From assembly GCA_000510425.1 (NCBI GenBank), contig AZKM01000006.1, forward strand, positions 124,001 through 188,000: a DNA stretch of 64,000 bases. The letters are read 5' to 3'. Positions within the stretch are counted from its first letter, which is position 1. Every line of letters begins with the position of its first letter. The translations under genes were made by a program, and so were the position numbers. Below the pieces are notes generated by a model. That model saw only the letters and a program-made list of their open reading frames with translations. It was not told where the DNA came from and made no database searches. The DNA comes from Eubacterium nodatum ATCC 33099. GTDB taxonomy: Bacteria; Bacillota; Clostridia; Peptostreptococcales; Anaerovoracaceae. Of this stretch, positions 1-11,527 are shown in pieces.

Positions 1-1088
1 TTGGGTTCTCCATAAGGTCTCACTCTAAAACTATCTCTATATATTTTTATTCCCCCAAAAATATCCCTCTTATTATTACGATTATTGGACAATTTATAGA
101 AATATTTTTCAGCATCTGTTTTTGAATAAATCGCTTTTTTAAAATACAAAACTCCGGAAAATTCACCTATTGTATTTTTTAACTGCTCCCCACGTTTTGG
201 TAGCATATGTGCAAAGTTTGTTTCTATACAAATATATTTGCCTTTAAAATACTGTTCATCTTCTGAAGTAAATTCAGCTTGTGTAATTATTTCATCAAAT
301 CTATCACCAAAGTCAAATTCATTTCTATGTATCTCAATATAAGTTTTTCCATCTATCAGAACATTAAATTTAATTTTATAATCATAAGAAAAAGCATTCG
401 CAACATCTAATACCTTAGCATCTTCACTAGAGTTTTGTTCATCAAAAAAATATACTTGAAATTCACTTTTCATTTCATATGGTATTAATGTTATTAAATC
501 GTCCTTGATTTTTTTTATAACATTATCATTCCATGAGTCTCTTAAAGAAGTTAACCTAAAAATAGTTCCCGTGTTTTTTAAGTTATTTAATATTATATTT
601 TTTACTTCGTAATTAATAACTTCATCAAGAAACCCATCTATTGATACAGTTGGTTCATATAAATCTGCTGTTACATCTGTAATATTATCACTCTTTGAAA
701 AATCCTCCCAATCAACCTTCCAAATTAACTTTCCTTCCGCAGAAGCAGTAAACATTTCACATGTATCAGATATCCTGTCTAAAGCAAACCTTCCAATTCC
801 TTTTGCTCCAGTTTGTACTCGACCTGATTTACTAATAAATTGTTTCTTTTTTGTCGATCTTCCAATAGTCATCCAGTGTTTTATAATGACATCCTTTGTC
901 ATACCGCAGCCATTGTCTGCGATATATAACGAATTAGTTGTTTTTTCATAATACAAGACACAAATCGTAGCATCTGCATCATATGTGTTTTTAACTAATT
1001 CAATTATGGCACCGTTTAATTTTGATACATTTTCTCGTCCTATTAAACGAGCTGTATAAGCATCTACATTGAATGATATCTTCGCCAT
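1..1088 (-). CDS. GHKL-fold ATPase (MORC/MutL/Hsp90-like), partial
   Basis: The gene runs off the left edge, so only about the first 362 residues are visible. The start is the ATG at 1086-1088, preceded by an AGGAAGGG ribosome-binding site. My translation shows the GHKL nucleotide-binding motifs in order: an N box (ELVKNTYDAD, about residue 30), a G1 box (DNGCGM, about residue 60) and a G2 box (GAKGIGRFALDR, about residue 95). This identifies the ATPase fold but not a specific function. It lies 14 bp downstream of an N6-adenine DNA methyltransferase on the same strand and is equally A/T-rich. GHKL ATPases of the MORC/MutL type have been described in restriction-modification neighbourhoods, so a role in DNA restriction or phage defence is a reasonable inference. 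The C-terminal part, where an effector domain could lie, is outside the window. Confidence 0.85.
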   Translation of the reverse strand, partial: MAKISFNVDAYTARLIGRENVSKLNGAIIELVKNTYDADATICVLYYEKTTNSLYIADNGCGMTKDVIIKHWMTIGRSTKKKQFISKSGRVQTGAKGIGRFALDRISDTCEMFTASAEGKLIWKVDWEDFSKSDNITDVTADLYEPTVSIDGFLDEVINYEVKNIILNNLKNTGTIFRLTSLRDSWNDNVIKKIKDDLITLIPYEMKSEFQVYFFDEQNSSEDAKVLDVANAFSYDYKIKFNVLIDGKTYIEIHRNEFDFGDRFDEIITQAEFTSEDEQYFKGKYICIETNFAHMLPKRGEQLKNTIGEFSGVLYFKKAIYSKTDAEKYFYKLSNNRNNKRDIFGGIKIYRDSFRVRPYGEP

Positions 1089-1102
1089 GGTAATTTCCCT
1101 TC

Positions 1103-2533
1103 CTAATCCAAAGTATATTCAAAATTCATAACATCTCTTGCTGTAATCCTCATTGTTGTTCCACTAGCATTAATCCCTATATCATAAACATAATTTAAAA
1201 ATTCATCACTTTTCAAAATCTTTTCTGCAATTCCTAATGACAAATCTCCTTTTTGATATATACATATCCCTGAATAAGGTACTTGGTTTTTAGTAATGTG
1301 ATGTATTTTAACTTCTTCTGTTATCAAAGTAGATAACAATAATTTTTCTTGATTAAGATGACTTAATGCTTGTGATCTTCCAAACTCGAACCATTTTGCA
1401 TTTTTATCTTTATCACGCTTATTTAATCTTTCACTAAAGGATTTTAAATAGTTGCACAATCCTGGAAATTGTTGTATAAACTCTGATTCTTCAAAGCGCA
1501 ATATGCTATTATTTTCTCCATATGAGTATGGAAAAATCAAAAATTCTTTTCGGGCATACTGCAATGATCTTGGACTAACGGCTTCCCTTAATACCGATTT
1601 TTCAATTTTATATCCATTAACCAATATATGTTCATTATATTCTTCATAATTTTTTATTATAAACACTTCATTTAATAACGTAGCAATCGAACACATTGCA
1701 TTAAAATCATCACCAAATTTTCTTTTTTTATTTTCTTTAACAACTTCTTTTTTTCTAAAAATCCACTTATTTGTTAAACTATTTTTATGCAATGTTATTT
1801 CTCGTTTTTTCATCTTATCTACATATTGAATATCGTTATTGTTCTGTGTGCCATTACAAATAATAATAGCAGAAGAAATTAATTTATTTTCAAAGAGTTT
1901 TTCTGTTGTATAATCAATTATTACTGACAAATGAGGTAACATAAAGATACGCAATCTATCTGCAAATCTATTCTTAAAAATGTTGTTAGGAATCAGATAA
2001 GCTAATTTACCATCATCGGCTAATACTTTTATAGACATTTCAATAAAAGCATAATAATAGTCTGGTTTCCCATCTGAACACACTATAAAATTCTTTTTAA
2101 TGAAAGATCTTGTAGTTTTATTTAAATCTGAATATGTTATATACGGAGGATTTCCTATAATAAAATCGAATTTTTCGCTAATAGAACTTTTTAAAAAGTC
2201 ATTCTGTACAATATTCCATTTAACACAATCAATATTATATTTTTGCGCGACCCTATTTAAATTATCTATACAATTCACTTTGTGCTTCTCATCTATTTCA
2301 TTTCCATATATATCATTTTCCAATCCATAGATTATCCTATCTTTAGAAAAATTTTGTTTTAAGCAGTCTATAATATATCTATCAACAATTTCAACAAGAA
2401 AAGCTCCATCACCACAAGAATTTTCTAGAACCTTTTTCCCATATAGCTTTTCTATATATCCAACTTGATTTAATATCTCAACGACAATATTGTGAGGAGT
2501 AAATACTTGACATTCAATATTAATACTTTCCAT
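1103..2533 (-). CDS. N6-adenine DNA methyltransferase (Eco57I/TaqI-like class)
   Basis: This is a 476-residue protein that transfers a methyl group from S-adenosylmethionine to adenine in DNA. It begins with the VFTPHNIV segment typical of N6 methylases, followed by motif I (ENSCGDGAF, a variant of the usual D-P-x-C-G-x-G-x-F) and the catalytic motif IV NPPY at about residue 130. The C-terminal half should carry target recognition. A longer reading starts at an ATG at 2554, but AAAGGAGAG lies at the right distance before the ATG at 2533, so I chose the shorter form. It follows rlmD by 53 bp and precedes the GHKL ATPase gene by 14 bp. The DNA is visibly more A/T-rich than the ruv-que-tgt genes upstream, which suggests acquisition. 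No nuclease is visible inside the window. Confidence 0.88.
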   Translation of the reverse strand: MESINIECQVFTPHNIVVEILNQVGYIEKLYGKKVLENSCGDGAFLVEIVDRYIIDCLKQNFSKDRIIYGLENDIYGNEIDEKHKVNCIDNLNRVAQKYNIDCVKWNIVQNDFLKSSISEKFDFIIGNPPYITYSDLNKTTRSFIKKNFIVCSDGKPDYYYAFIEMSIKVLADDGKLAYLIPNNIFKNRFADRLRIFMLPHLSVIIDYTTEKLFENKLISSAIIICNGTQNNNDIQYVDKMKKREITLHKNSLTNKWIFRKKEVVKENKKRKFGDDFNAMCSIATLLNEVFIIKNYEEYNEHILVNGYKIEKSVLREAVSPRSLQYARKEFLIFPYSYGENNSILRFEESEFIQQFPGLCNYLKSFSERLNKRDKDKNAKWFEFGRSQALSHLNQEKLLLSTLITEEVKIHHITKNQVPYSGICIYQKGDLSLGIAEKILKSDEFLNYVYDIGINASGTTMRITARDVMNFEYTLD

Positions 2534-2586
2534 ATATTCACTCTCCTTTACCATATAATTTTTAACTTGAATTAGTACCTTTTCTA

Positions 2587-5239
<2,653 letters not shown>

Positions 5240-5248
5240 TTATTACCT

Positions 5249-5587
5249 CTATTTCCCTTCAAATCTTGAAACCACCGAAAAAAACACCAAATCCTCTGAA
5301 CCTGTGTTTTTAACGCTGTTTGAGTGACCTGACGGACAGTATGCACACATACCCGGTACAAGTTCCTCTTCAATGCCGTCAAAAGTTGCCGTTGCACTTC
5401 CCTGCAGCACATAAATTATTTCTGTGCTGTTTTCGTGATTATAAACCCCCATGGAGGCGCCGGGTTCCAGCTTAAGAAACATAATCTGGTTTTTTGAATC
5501 CTTATACATCCTTGCAATGGTGTCCTCTTCCCCTCCTCTAAAATCAGTCCATGTTAAATCCGGCATCTTATTAAAATCTAAAATCAT
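5249..5587 (-). CDS. Small cupin-domain protein
   Basis: This is a single-domain cupin of 112 residues. The two conserved motifs are visible as YNHENSTEIIYVLQG (first, with histidine and glutamates) and PGMCAYCPSGHSNSVKN (second, with histidine), a metal-binding double-stranded beta-helix pattern. The substrate is unknown. The ATG follows AAAGGAAAG. It is placed between queA and tgt with gaps of 9 bp to tgt and 33 bp to queA, so it is co-transcribed with queuosine genes, but nothing in the sequence ties it to that pathway. Confidence 0.85.
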   Translation of the reverse strand: MILDFNKMPDLTWTDFRGGEEDTIARMYKDSKNQIMFLKLEPGASMGVYNHENSTEIIYVLQGSATATFDGIEEELVPGMCAYCPSGHSNSVKNTGSEDLVFFSVVSRFEGK

Positions 5588-5620
5588 AATTCTTTCCTTT
5601 CACAATCTTTACACTGAAAC

Positions 5621-6667
5621 TTATTCTATCATCATCGCATCACCGTAACTGAAAAATCTGTATTTCTCTCTAACAGCCTCATCATATGCTCTCAGTATTT
5701 CTTTTCTGTCATACAAGGCAGATATCAACATTATGAGGGTCGATTTAGGCAAATGAAAATTGGTGATTAGAGCTTTGACTATCCTGTACTCATATCCCGG
5801 ATAAATAAAAATCCCTGTGTTGTCTCTCCCTGTCTTTACTAAAAACTTACCTTTATTTTCATCAAAATACGCTGCACTTTCTAATGTTCTGGTAGAGGTA
5901 GTCCCCACTGATACAATTCTGCCCCCCGAAAGAATCGTATCATTGATTACATTCGCTGTTTCTTCTTCAATAAAATACTCTTCAAAGTGCATCTCATGAT
6001 CCTCTATATCATTACATTTCACCGGTCTGAAGGTTCCTATTCCCACATGTAAAGTAACATAGGCTAATTTTATTCCTTTCTTCTTCACCTTTTCCAACAG
6101 TTCTTCTGTAAAATGAAGACCTGCCGTAGGGGCTGCCACAGAGCCGTCTACCTTACTGTAAACTGTCTGATACATTTCCTTGTCTTCTTCTGAACTTTCC
6201 CTTTCAATATACGGTGGAAGTGGCATCTTACCCAGCTCCTCAAGCCTCTCCATGAAGATACCGTCATAATGAAATCTGACTTTTCTCGTTCCTCCTGAGC
6301 CGTACTCCAGTATCTCCGCCACCAATCTGCCTTCTCCAAAACTAACTTTATCACCGGGTTTCAATCTTCTGCCCGGTCGTACCAAAGATTCCCATACATC
6401 ATCTTCTATCCTTTTGCTCAGAAGAAATTCAACCTTCGCACCTGTTTCTGCCTTTTCACCGAACAGTCTTGCGGGAATAACCCTGGAATCATTCATTACA
6501 AGGCAATCACCACTATTCAGATAATCCAAAATGTCGCAAAAACGCCTGTGCTCAATGCTCCTTTTATCTCTGTTCAATACCATGAGCCTGCAGTGATCCC
6601 TGGACTTATCGGGAGTCTGCGCAATAAGTCCTTTAGGAAGCTCGTAATCAAAATCCTCTATTTTCAT
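5621..6667 (-). CDS. queA: S-adenosylmethionine:tRNA ribosyltransferase-isomerase
   Basis: QueA transfers and isomerises the ribosyl part of S-adenosylmethionine onto preQ1-modified tRNA, making epoxyqueuosine. The family start ([15 protein letters not shown]), the [14 protein letters not shown] segment, the APTAGLHFT signature near the middle and the C-terminal [13 protein letters not shown] segment are all present. A reading seven codons longer would use a TTG; I prefer the ATG at 6667 because GATGGAGA stands seven bases before it and the protein then begins at the family's usual position (348 residues). The start region itself is tandemly duplicated upstream (see the repeat at 6631-6764). 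Confidence 0.96.
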   Translation of the reverse strand: MKIEDFDYELPKGLIAQTPDKSRDHCRLMVLNRDKRSIEHRRFCDILDYLNSGDCLVMNDSRVIPARLFGEKAETGAKVEFLLSKRIEDDVWESLVRPGRRLKPGDKVSFGEGRLVAEILEYGSGGTRKVRFHYDGIFMERLEELGKMPLPPYIERESSEEDKEMYQTVYSKVDGSVAAPTAGLHFTEELLEKVKKKGIKLAYVTLHVGIGTFRPVKCNDIEDHEMHFEEYFIEEETANVINDTILSGGRIVSVGTTSTRTLESAAYFDENKGKFLVKTGRDNTGIFIYPGYEYRIVKALITNFHLPKSTLIMLISALYDRKEILRAYDEAVREKYRFFSYGDAMMIE

Positions 6668-6764
6668 TCTATCTCCATCTATAATCAAAATTATCTATTT
6701 TTATTTCATCTCTGTTTATAATCAATATCTTTTGCTTTTATTCCATCTCCGTCTGTCAAATATT
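6631..6764 (-). repeat. Degenerate ~37-bp tandem repeat covering the queA start region
   Basis: On the minus strand, three consecutive units of about 37 bp follow a common pattern: a GGAGAT-like motif, a GAATRAAA motif and a TTGATTAY motif. The last unit is the true queA ribosome-binding site, start codon and first codons. The two upstream units (about 6705-6741 and 6742-6764) are decayed copies. The middle copy has ATG followed at once by AAA and a TAA stop. Confidence 0.75.
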
Positions 6765-6767
6765 CAA

Positions 6768-7871
6768 CTATAAGATATTTATCTGAATTTCGTCATCTTT
6801 GGCTTTTCTCTCATCGTCACCGCTATTCATATCCACAGATTTATCCGCTTCAATAATTTCTTCCTTATCATTTTCAGGAAAAACCATTTCAAGGTGCTCA
6901 TATCCCAGTTTAGATACCATTCGCCCCTTTTGGGTTCTATATAAAAGTCCTGCTTGAATCAAATAAGGTTCATAGGCATCCTCAATGGTTACCCTTTCCT
7001 CACCAATGGAGGCTGCTATGGTGTCTATTCCAACGGGGCCACCATTAAATCTTTCTATTATGGTGGTTATAATTTCTCTGTCCAGACGCTCAAGTCCCAG
7101 AGAATCAACCCCTAATGCCTGAAGACCTTCCTTCGTAATCTCTTCATCTATCCTGCCATTGCCCTTAACCTGTGAAAAGTCTCTGATTCTCTTCAAAAGT
7201 CTGTTGGCAACACGGGGAGTGCCCCTTGAACACTTTGCCATAAGCACAGCGGCATCATCATCAACGGGAATGCCCATTAAACTCGCAGACCTTTTGATAA
7301 TATCTGATAAATCTTCCCTTTCATATACCTCAAACTTACTTATTACTCCGAATCTGTCACGAAGAGGTGCCGACAGGCTTCCCGCTCTGGTTGTGGCACC
7401 TATAAGGGTAAATCTTGCAATATCAAGACGAATCGACCTTGCAGAAGGTCCCTTGCCTATCACTATATCTAGAGCGTAATCCTCCATAGCTGAGTAAAGA
7501 ACCTCCTCAACACTTCGGTTAAGTCTATGTATTTCATCTATAAACAGCACATCGTTATCATTTAGGTTAGTCAAAATTGCAGCAAGATCTCCTGCTCTTT
7601 CTATTGCAGGACCCGATGTGATTTTAATATCCACACCAAGTTCATTTGCTATAATTCCCGCAAATGTGGTTTTGCCAAGTCCCGGAGGTCCGTAAAACAA
7701 AACATGATCCAATGGTTCGTTTCTAAGTTTTGCAGCCTCTATAAAAATTTTCAGGTTCTCCTTTGCCACATTCTGTCCCACAAAATCATCCAGACGCTGC
7801 GGTCTAAGCGTAAAGTCCTGTGTCACATCAGAAGGTACCTCACCTGATTGAGTTATCCTTTGTTCTTCCAT
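6768..7871 (-). CDS. ruvB: Holliday junction branch migration ATPase RuvB
   Basis: RuvB is the hexameric motor that drives branch migration with RuvA. Walker A is GPPGLGKTT, Walker [10 protein letters not shown], sensor ATTRAG, and the C-terminal winged helix contains [15 protein letters not shown]. At 367 residues it is slightly longer than usual because of an acidic, low-complexity tail of about 30 residues after the winged helix. AAAGAGG precedes the ATG. It lies 11 bp downstream of ruvA. Confidence 0.98.
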   Translation of the reverse strand: MEEQRITQSGEVPSDVTQDFTLRPQRLDDFVGQNVAKENLKIFIEAAKLRNEPLDHVLFYGPPGLGKTTFAGIIANELGVDIKITSGPAIERAGDLAAILTNLNDNDVLFIDEIHRLNRSVEEVLYSAMEDYALDIVIGKGPSARSIRLDIARFTLIGATTRAGSLSAPLRDRFGVISKFEVYEREDLSDIIKRSASLMGIPVDDDAAVLMAKCSRGTPRVANRLLKRIRDFSQVKGNGRIDEEITKEGLQALGVDSLGLERLDREIITTIIERFNGGPVGIDTIAASIGEERVTIEDAYEPYLIQAGLLYRTQKGRMVSKLGYEHLEMVFPENDKEEIIEADKSVDMNSGDDERKAKDDEIQINIL

Positions 7872-7882
7872 AATTATCCTCT

Positions 7883-8476
7883 TTACATTTTTCTGAGTGC
7901 AAACATAATGTATTCTTCCACCGTCAGGTCATCTTCCTTGATCCTTGAGACGGCAGTTTCTGCCTCTCCTCTATTATATCCCAGTGAAAGAAGAGCGTTA
8001 ACGGCTTCGCTTCTCCGATTTCCTGTAATTGTGACATCTGATGATATAAATTTATCTTCTTCTGTTACAAATTCACCTACCTTGTCTTTCAGTTCAAGGA
8101 TTATTCTCTCCGAAGTTTTCTTGCCAATGCCGTTGGCTGCCGATATTGCCTTGGAGTCTCCCGTAGCCACCGCTCTTCTAAGTTCTTCCTGCGGTAATAT
8201 GCTCATTATTGCCATGGCAGCCTTCGCACCCACACCATTTACCGTTATCAGAAGTTTGAATAATTCAAGTTCATCTTTATGGCTAAAGCCATACAGACTC
8301 ATATCATCTTCTCTTACTATCATGTGAGTATAGACCTTAACATCCTCACCTTCAAGATTTTTATATAAATGTGAATTCGCAGGTACATTAACTAAAAATC
8401 CAATGCCGGAACCGGACTCGATTATAACGGTACCGTCTCCCATTGGATGAAATTTCCCTTTTAAAAATCTAATCAT
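7883..8476 (-). CDS. ruvA: Holliday junction DNA helicase subunit RuvA
   Basis: RuvA binds four-way junctions and loads RuvB. The protein begins MIRFLKGK, the family N terminus, and contains two helix-hairpin-helix motifs ([10 protein letters not shown] and [12 protein letters not shown]) and a C-terminal UBA-like domain ([16 protein letters not shown]). A longer open frame exists to 8536, but the ATG at 8476 overlaps the ruvC stop as ATGA, a usual coupling arrangement, and gives the normal length of 197 residues. Confidence 0.97.
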   Translation of the reverse strand: MIRFLKGKFHPMGDGTVIIESGSGIGFLVNVPANSHLYKNLEGEDVKVYTHMIVREDDMSLYGFSHKDELELFKLLITVNGVGAKAAMAIMSILPQEELRRAVATGDSKAISAANGIGKKTSERIILELKDKVGEFVTEEDKFISSDVTITGNRRSEAVNALLSLGYNRGEAETAVSRIKEDDLTVEEYIMFALRKM

Positions 8477-8982
8477 TTTATGTTCATAAATCTCCTGTTT
8501 GTTATTTGCCGGGTTCCTGCCGAATGTCCGTGACAAATAGCCGCAGCCACTGCATCTGCCGTATCATCAGGCTTTGGCACTGCATCTAGATTCAAAATAG
8601 CTTTAACCATAGCCTGAACCTGCTTCTTATCTGCCCGTCCATATCCGACTAATGCCTGCTTTATCTGTAAAGGTGTATATTCACTTATATTTAGCCCGCC
8701 GTTTATACAGGCAAGGATTGCAACACCTCTGGCTTCTCCAACATGAATTACCGTTTTCGCATTACTGGTAAAAAATAATTCTTCTATGGCAGCATCCTCC
8801 GGTTTATACTTCTCTATAATAGAAGTCAGCTCCGCATATAAATGCTTAAGCCTGATCGGCATTTCTGTTCCTGCATCAGTTGTGATTGCACCATAGTCTA
8901 CAGCCTGGAACTTATTGCCTTTCATATCTAAAACAGCCCAGCCCATAATCGCATATCCCGGGTCAATACCTAAAATCCTCAT
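8473..8982 (-). CDS. ruvC: Holliday junction endonuclease RuvC
   Basis: RuvC is the resolvase of the RuvABC complex. The 169-residue protein has the RNase-H-like active-site acids: D7 in GIDPG, E68 in AAIEELFF, and the pair in [24 protein letters not shown] precedes the ATG. It is the first gene of a minus-strand run continuing through ruvA, ruvB, queA, the cupin gene, tgt and rlmD. A -10-like TATAAT lies about 30 bp upstream (minus strand, 9013-9018) with only a weak -35. Confidence 0.97.
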   Translation of the reverse strand: MRILGIDPGYAIMGWAVLDMKGNKFQAVDYGAITTDAGTEMPIRLKHLYAELTSIIEKYKPEDAAIEELFFTSNAKTVIHVGEARGVAILACINGGLNISEYTPLQIKQALVGYGRADKKQVQAMVKAILNLDAVPKPDDTADAVAAAICHGHSAGTRQITNRRFMNIK

Positions 8983-9128
8983 CCTTCACCTTCCATTATT
9001 TCTTCAGATGGTATTATACTATATTTTGACACAAAGATAAACCGAAAAGTAGGATTATGAAGGAATTTTCGAACCTATGTTCTCTGTTAAAAATTTGCAA
9101 TATTCATATTTATTTTTTGTATATGGTG

Positions 9129-9137
9129 TGTTATAAT
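9129..9137 (+). promoter_or_regulatory. Extended -10 promoter for argR-recN
   Basis: TGTTATAAT is a perfect extended -10 (TGn plus TATAAT at 9132-9137). No good -35 is visible, which is compatible with an extended -10 promoter. Downstream, between the -10 and the ribosome-binding site, lies the 12-bp palindrome TATAAATTTATA (about 9157-9168). It could be an operator for ArgR autoregulation, but it is not a convincing match to the known ARG box. Confidence 0.55.
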
Positions 9138-9184
9138 GTTTAAAAATAAGTATATATTTATAAATTTATATTTGAGGTGTATGT

Positions 9185-9649
9185 ATGCGTTATTCAAGAC
9201 AGAACAAAATTTTAGATCTTATTACAAAGTATGAAATTGATACACAGGAACGACTTGCCAGTATGTTGGAAGCCGAAGGATTCAAAGTTACCCAGGCAAC
9301 TATTTCCAGAGACATTAAAGAATTACAACTGATCAAGGTGCTCAGCACCGCCGGAAATTATAAATATGCTGTCAGCACACGGCATGACACACCTATCTCC
9401 GAACGCTTCATAAAAATATTCAGGGAGACGATTTTATCTTTTAAATCTGCTAATAATCTCATAGTCATCAAAACTTTATCCGGTTGCGGTTCCGCTGCTT
9501 GCGAAGCCATTGACTGCATAGATCTTCCGCACCTTGTAGGAAGTGTTGCCGGAGATAATACGTTACTTCTGGTCATTGACAAGGAAGAAAATGTTGAAAA
9601 AATCCTTGCTATATTCAATGACATGCTTCTATTGAAATCATCAAAATAA
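9185..9649 (+). CDS. argR: Arginine repressor ArgR/AhrC
   Basis: This arginine-responsive hexameric repressor has 154 residues. The N-terminal winged helix includes TQATISRDIKELQLIKV, the family's DNA-recognition helix, and the C-terminal oligomerisation and arginine-binding domain includes GSVAGDNTLLLV. GAGGTG stands six bases before the ATG. recN begins 3 bp after the stop; argR-recN linkage is common in Firmicutes. Confidence 0.96.
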   Translation: MRYSRQNKILDLITKYEIDTQERLASMLEAEGFKVTQATISRDIKELQLIKVLSTAGNYKYAVSTRHDTPISERFIKIFRETILSFKSANNLIVIKTLSGCGSAACEAIDCIDLPHLVGSVAGDNTLLLVIDKEENVEKILAIFNDMLLLKSSK

Positions 9650-9652
9650 GAT

Positions 9653-11278
9653 ATGATACAACATTTATTGATACAAAACTTTGCAATTATTTCTAATACG
9701 GAAATTGACTTTAAAGACGGTCTGAGCATAATCACAGGTGAAACAGGTTCAGGAAAATCCATAGTGATACAGGCTATAAGCTTGGCTCTCGGAGCCAGAG
9801 CGGATTCGTCTTTTGTTCGTAGTGGAGAAAATAAGGCAGTTATCCAGCTGCAGGCCGAATATCAAGACAAGGATTATATAATAACAAGGGAAATCTCCAG
9901 AAACGGGAAAAATGTGTGCAAAATAAACGGTTCCCTTGTGACACTTTCCGAGGTATCTTCCCTGGCAAAGAAGATTGCAGATATACACGGGCAATACGAT
10001 AATCAACAGATTTTAGATCCTGAACAACATATCAAACTTTTAGACAGCTACGGACTGGATGAAATTGATCCTGTAAAATGTGATTTCCAATTGATATATG
10101 AAAAATACAAAAATGCCAGATTAAAACTCAATGAACTTACTTCCAAAGAGCGTGAGAATAGAAAAAAAGCTGACTTTTACAGATTTGAAGCAGAGGAAAT
10201 AGAAAAAGCCGACTTAAAACCCGGAGAAGACCTGGAGCTTTCAGAGAGGATATCCCTCCTGCAGAACAGCGAGAAGATCTTCCGGAGTTTAGAGCAGGCA
10301 TATCAGGCACTTGAAGGAGAAGAACAGAGCGTTATGGCTGCATTGAGCTATGCAAAAGAATCTCTTTCATCCATTTCCTCGTACTCCGGTGAACTCAAAG
10401 ACATTTTTAAGGACACTGAAAATTCTTATTACATACTTCAAGATGTAATTTCTAAAATTTCAATCCTACGTGAGAATCAGGATTTTGAACCACAGGAATT
10501 GGATATTGCAATTTCAAGGCTCGTTCTCATCGACAACCTAAAGAAAAAGTACGGAGATACCATAGATGATATTTTAATTTACCATAACAAAATAAAAAAC
10601 AATTTATCGACCTTTGAAAATTTTGAAGAAATAAAGGTAAAGTTGACAAATGAAGTTAATGAAAATCTGGTTTTACTAAAAGAAAAAGCAGTCCTTTTAT
10701 CGGACGTCAGAAGAAAAAAAGCAGAAGCGTTGAGCCTGGAGATTGAACAGGAACTTCATGATTTGAACTTTTCAGATGCAAAATTTGAAATCAAAATTTC
10801 TCCTGCTTCAGCGATTACAGCAACAGGCAGAGATAATGTGGAAATCTTTATATCCACCAATAAAGGTGAACCTCTTAAGCCTTTAATCAAAGTAGCCTCA
10901 GGAGGTGAAATTTCTCGCATTATGTTGGCTATTAAAAATATAACCGGAAATACCGATAATATACATACTCTTATTTTTGATGAAATAGATGCCGGCATCA
11001 GCGGAAAAACCGCAAGTATAATCGGCAAAAAATTAAAGAAGATCTCACAAAAACATCAGATAATCTGCATAACTCATCTGCCTCAGATTGCCGCAGCAGG
11101 CGATAACAACTATAGGATTTACAAAAAGTCCGATGATAATAGTACACATACCTTTGTAGAAGAACTTGAAGAAGATTCTGCAGTTCGTGAGATTGCAAGG
11201 CTTATAGGTGGTGAAACCATTACAGCTACAACTCTTGCCGGTGCAAAAGAGTTAATGTTAGATACACAAAATCGGTGA
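9653..11278 (+). CDS. recN: DNA repair protein RecN
   Basis: RecN is an SMC-like ATPase that acts early in double-strand-break repair. Walker A is GETGSGKS (about residue 30), a DIHGQYDNQ segment follows, the middle is coiled coil (about 150-350), and the ABC signature (ASGGEISR) and Walker B (LIFDEIDAGISG) lie near the C terminus. At 541 residues it is slightly short for the family but appears complete. It lies 3 bp after argR and probably shares its promoter. Confidence 0.97.
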   Translation: MIQHLLIQNFAIISNTEIDFKDGLSIITGETGSGKSIVIQAISLALGARADSSFVRSGENKAVIQLQAEYQDKDYIITREISRNGKNVCKINGSLVTLSEVSSLAKKIADIHGQYDNQQILDPEQHIKLLDSYGLDEIDPVKCDFQLIYEKYKNARLKLNELTSKERENRKKADFYRFEAEEIEKADLKPGEDLELSERISLLQNSEKIFRSLEQAYQALEGEEQSVMAALSYAKESLSSISSYSGELKDIFKDTENSYYILQDVISKISILRENQDFEPQELDIAISRLVLIDNLKKKYGDTIDDILIYHNKIKNNLSTFENFEEIKVKLTNEVNENLVLLKEKAVLLSDVRRKKAEALSLEIEQELHDLNFSDAKFEIKISPASAITATGRDNVEIFISTNKGEPLKPLIKVASGGEISRIMLAIKNITGNTDNIHTLIFDEIDAGISGKTASIIGKKLKKISQKHQIICITHLPQIAAAGDNNYRIYKKSDDNSTHTFVEELEEDSAVREIARLIGGETITATTLAGAKELMLDTQNR

Positions 11279-11330
11279 TATTAGACAAAATTCACCTTGC
11301 TAAATCCGAATAGAAAATTACATTATAATT

Positions 11331-11373
11331 AGAACTAAAGAGCTACCTAACAGTATGGCGGCTCTTTAGTTCT
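11331..11373. repeat. 13-bp perfect inverted repeat in the recN 3' region
   Basis: AGAACTAAAGAGC (11331-11343) is repeated inverted at 11361-11373 with a 17-base loop. It could form a stable hairpin after recN, but no T-run follows on either strand, so I do not call it an intrinsic terminator. It may protect the 3' end of the mRNA. Confidence 0.6.
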
Positions 11374-11403
11374 TCATGATTATTAACGGATATATTACGC
11401 ACT

Positions 11404-11448
11404 AAAACAGCCGAGATACCGTCTGCATGCACGCATCTCGGCTGTTTT
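11404..11448. terminator. Bidirectional rho-independent terminator between recN and the M14 peptidase gene
   Basis: CAGCCGAGAT at 11408-11417 pairs with ATCTCGGCTG at 11435-11444. AAAA precedes the left arm and TTTT follows the right arm, so it can stop transcription from both convergent genes. Confidence 0.85.
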
Positions 11449-11527
11449 CAGTTGCTATTTTAAAAGATTAATCAGTATTTAATCCGTACTCAGTAAGCCG
11501 ATTTAAGCTTATTTAAACAATTAATAC

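Noticed and set aside
7159..7479. Plus-strand open frame of about 106 codons opposite ruvB
   Set aside because: It has no ribosome-binding site or recognisable protein features and lies wholly antisense to a well-supported gene.
9157..9168. TATAAATTTATA upstream of argR as an ARG box
   Set aside because: It is palindromic but only A/T and does not match the known ArgR operator well enough; noted only as a possibility.
11331..11373. The 13-bp inverted repeat after recN as an intrinsic terminator
   Set aside because: There is no T-run on either side; a proper terminator lies 30 bp further at 11404-11448.
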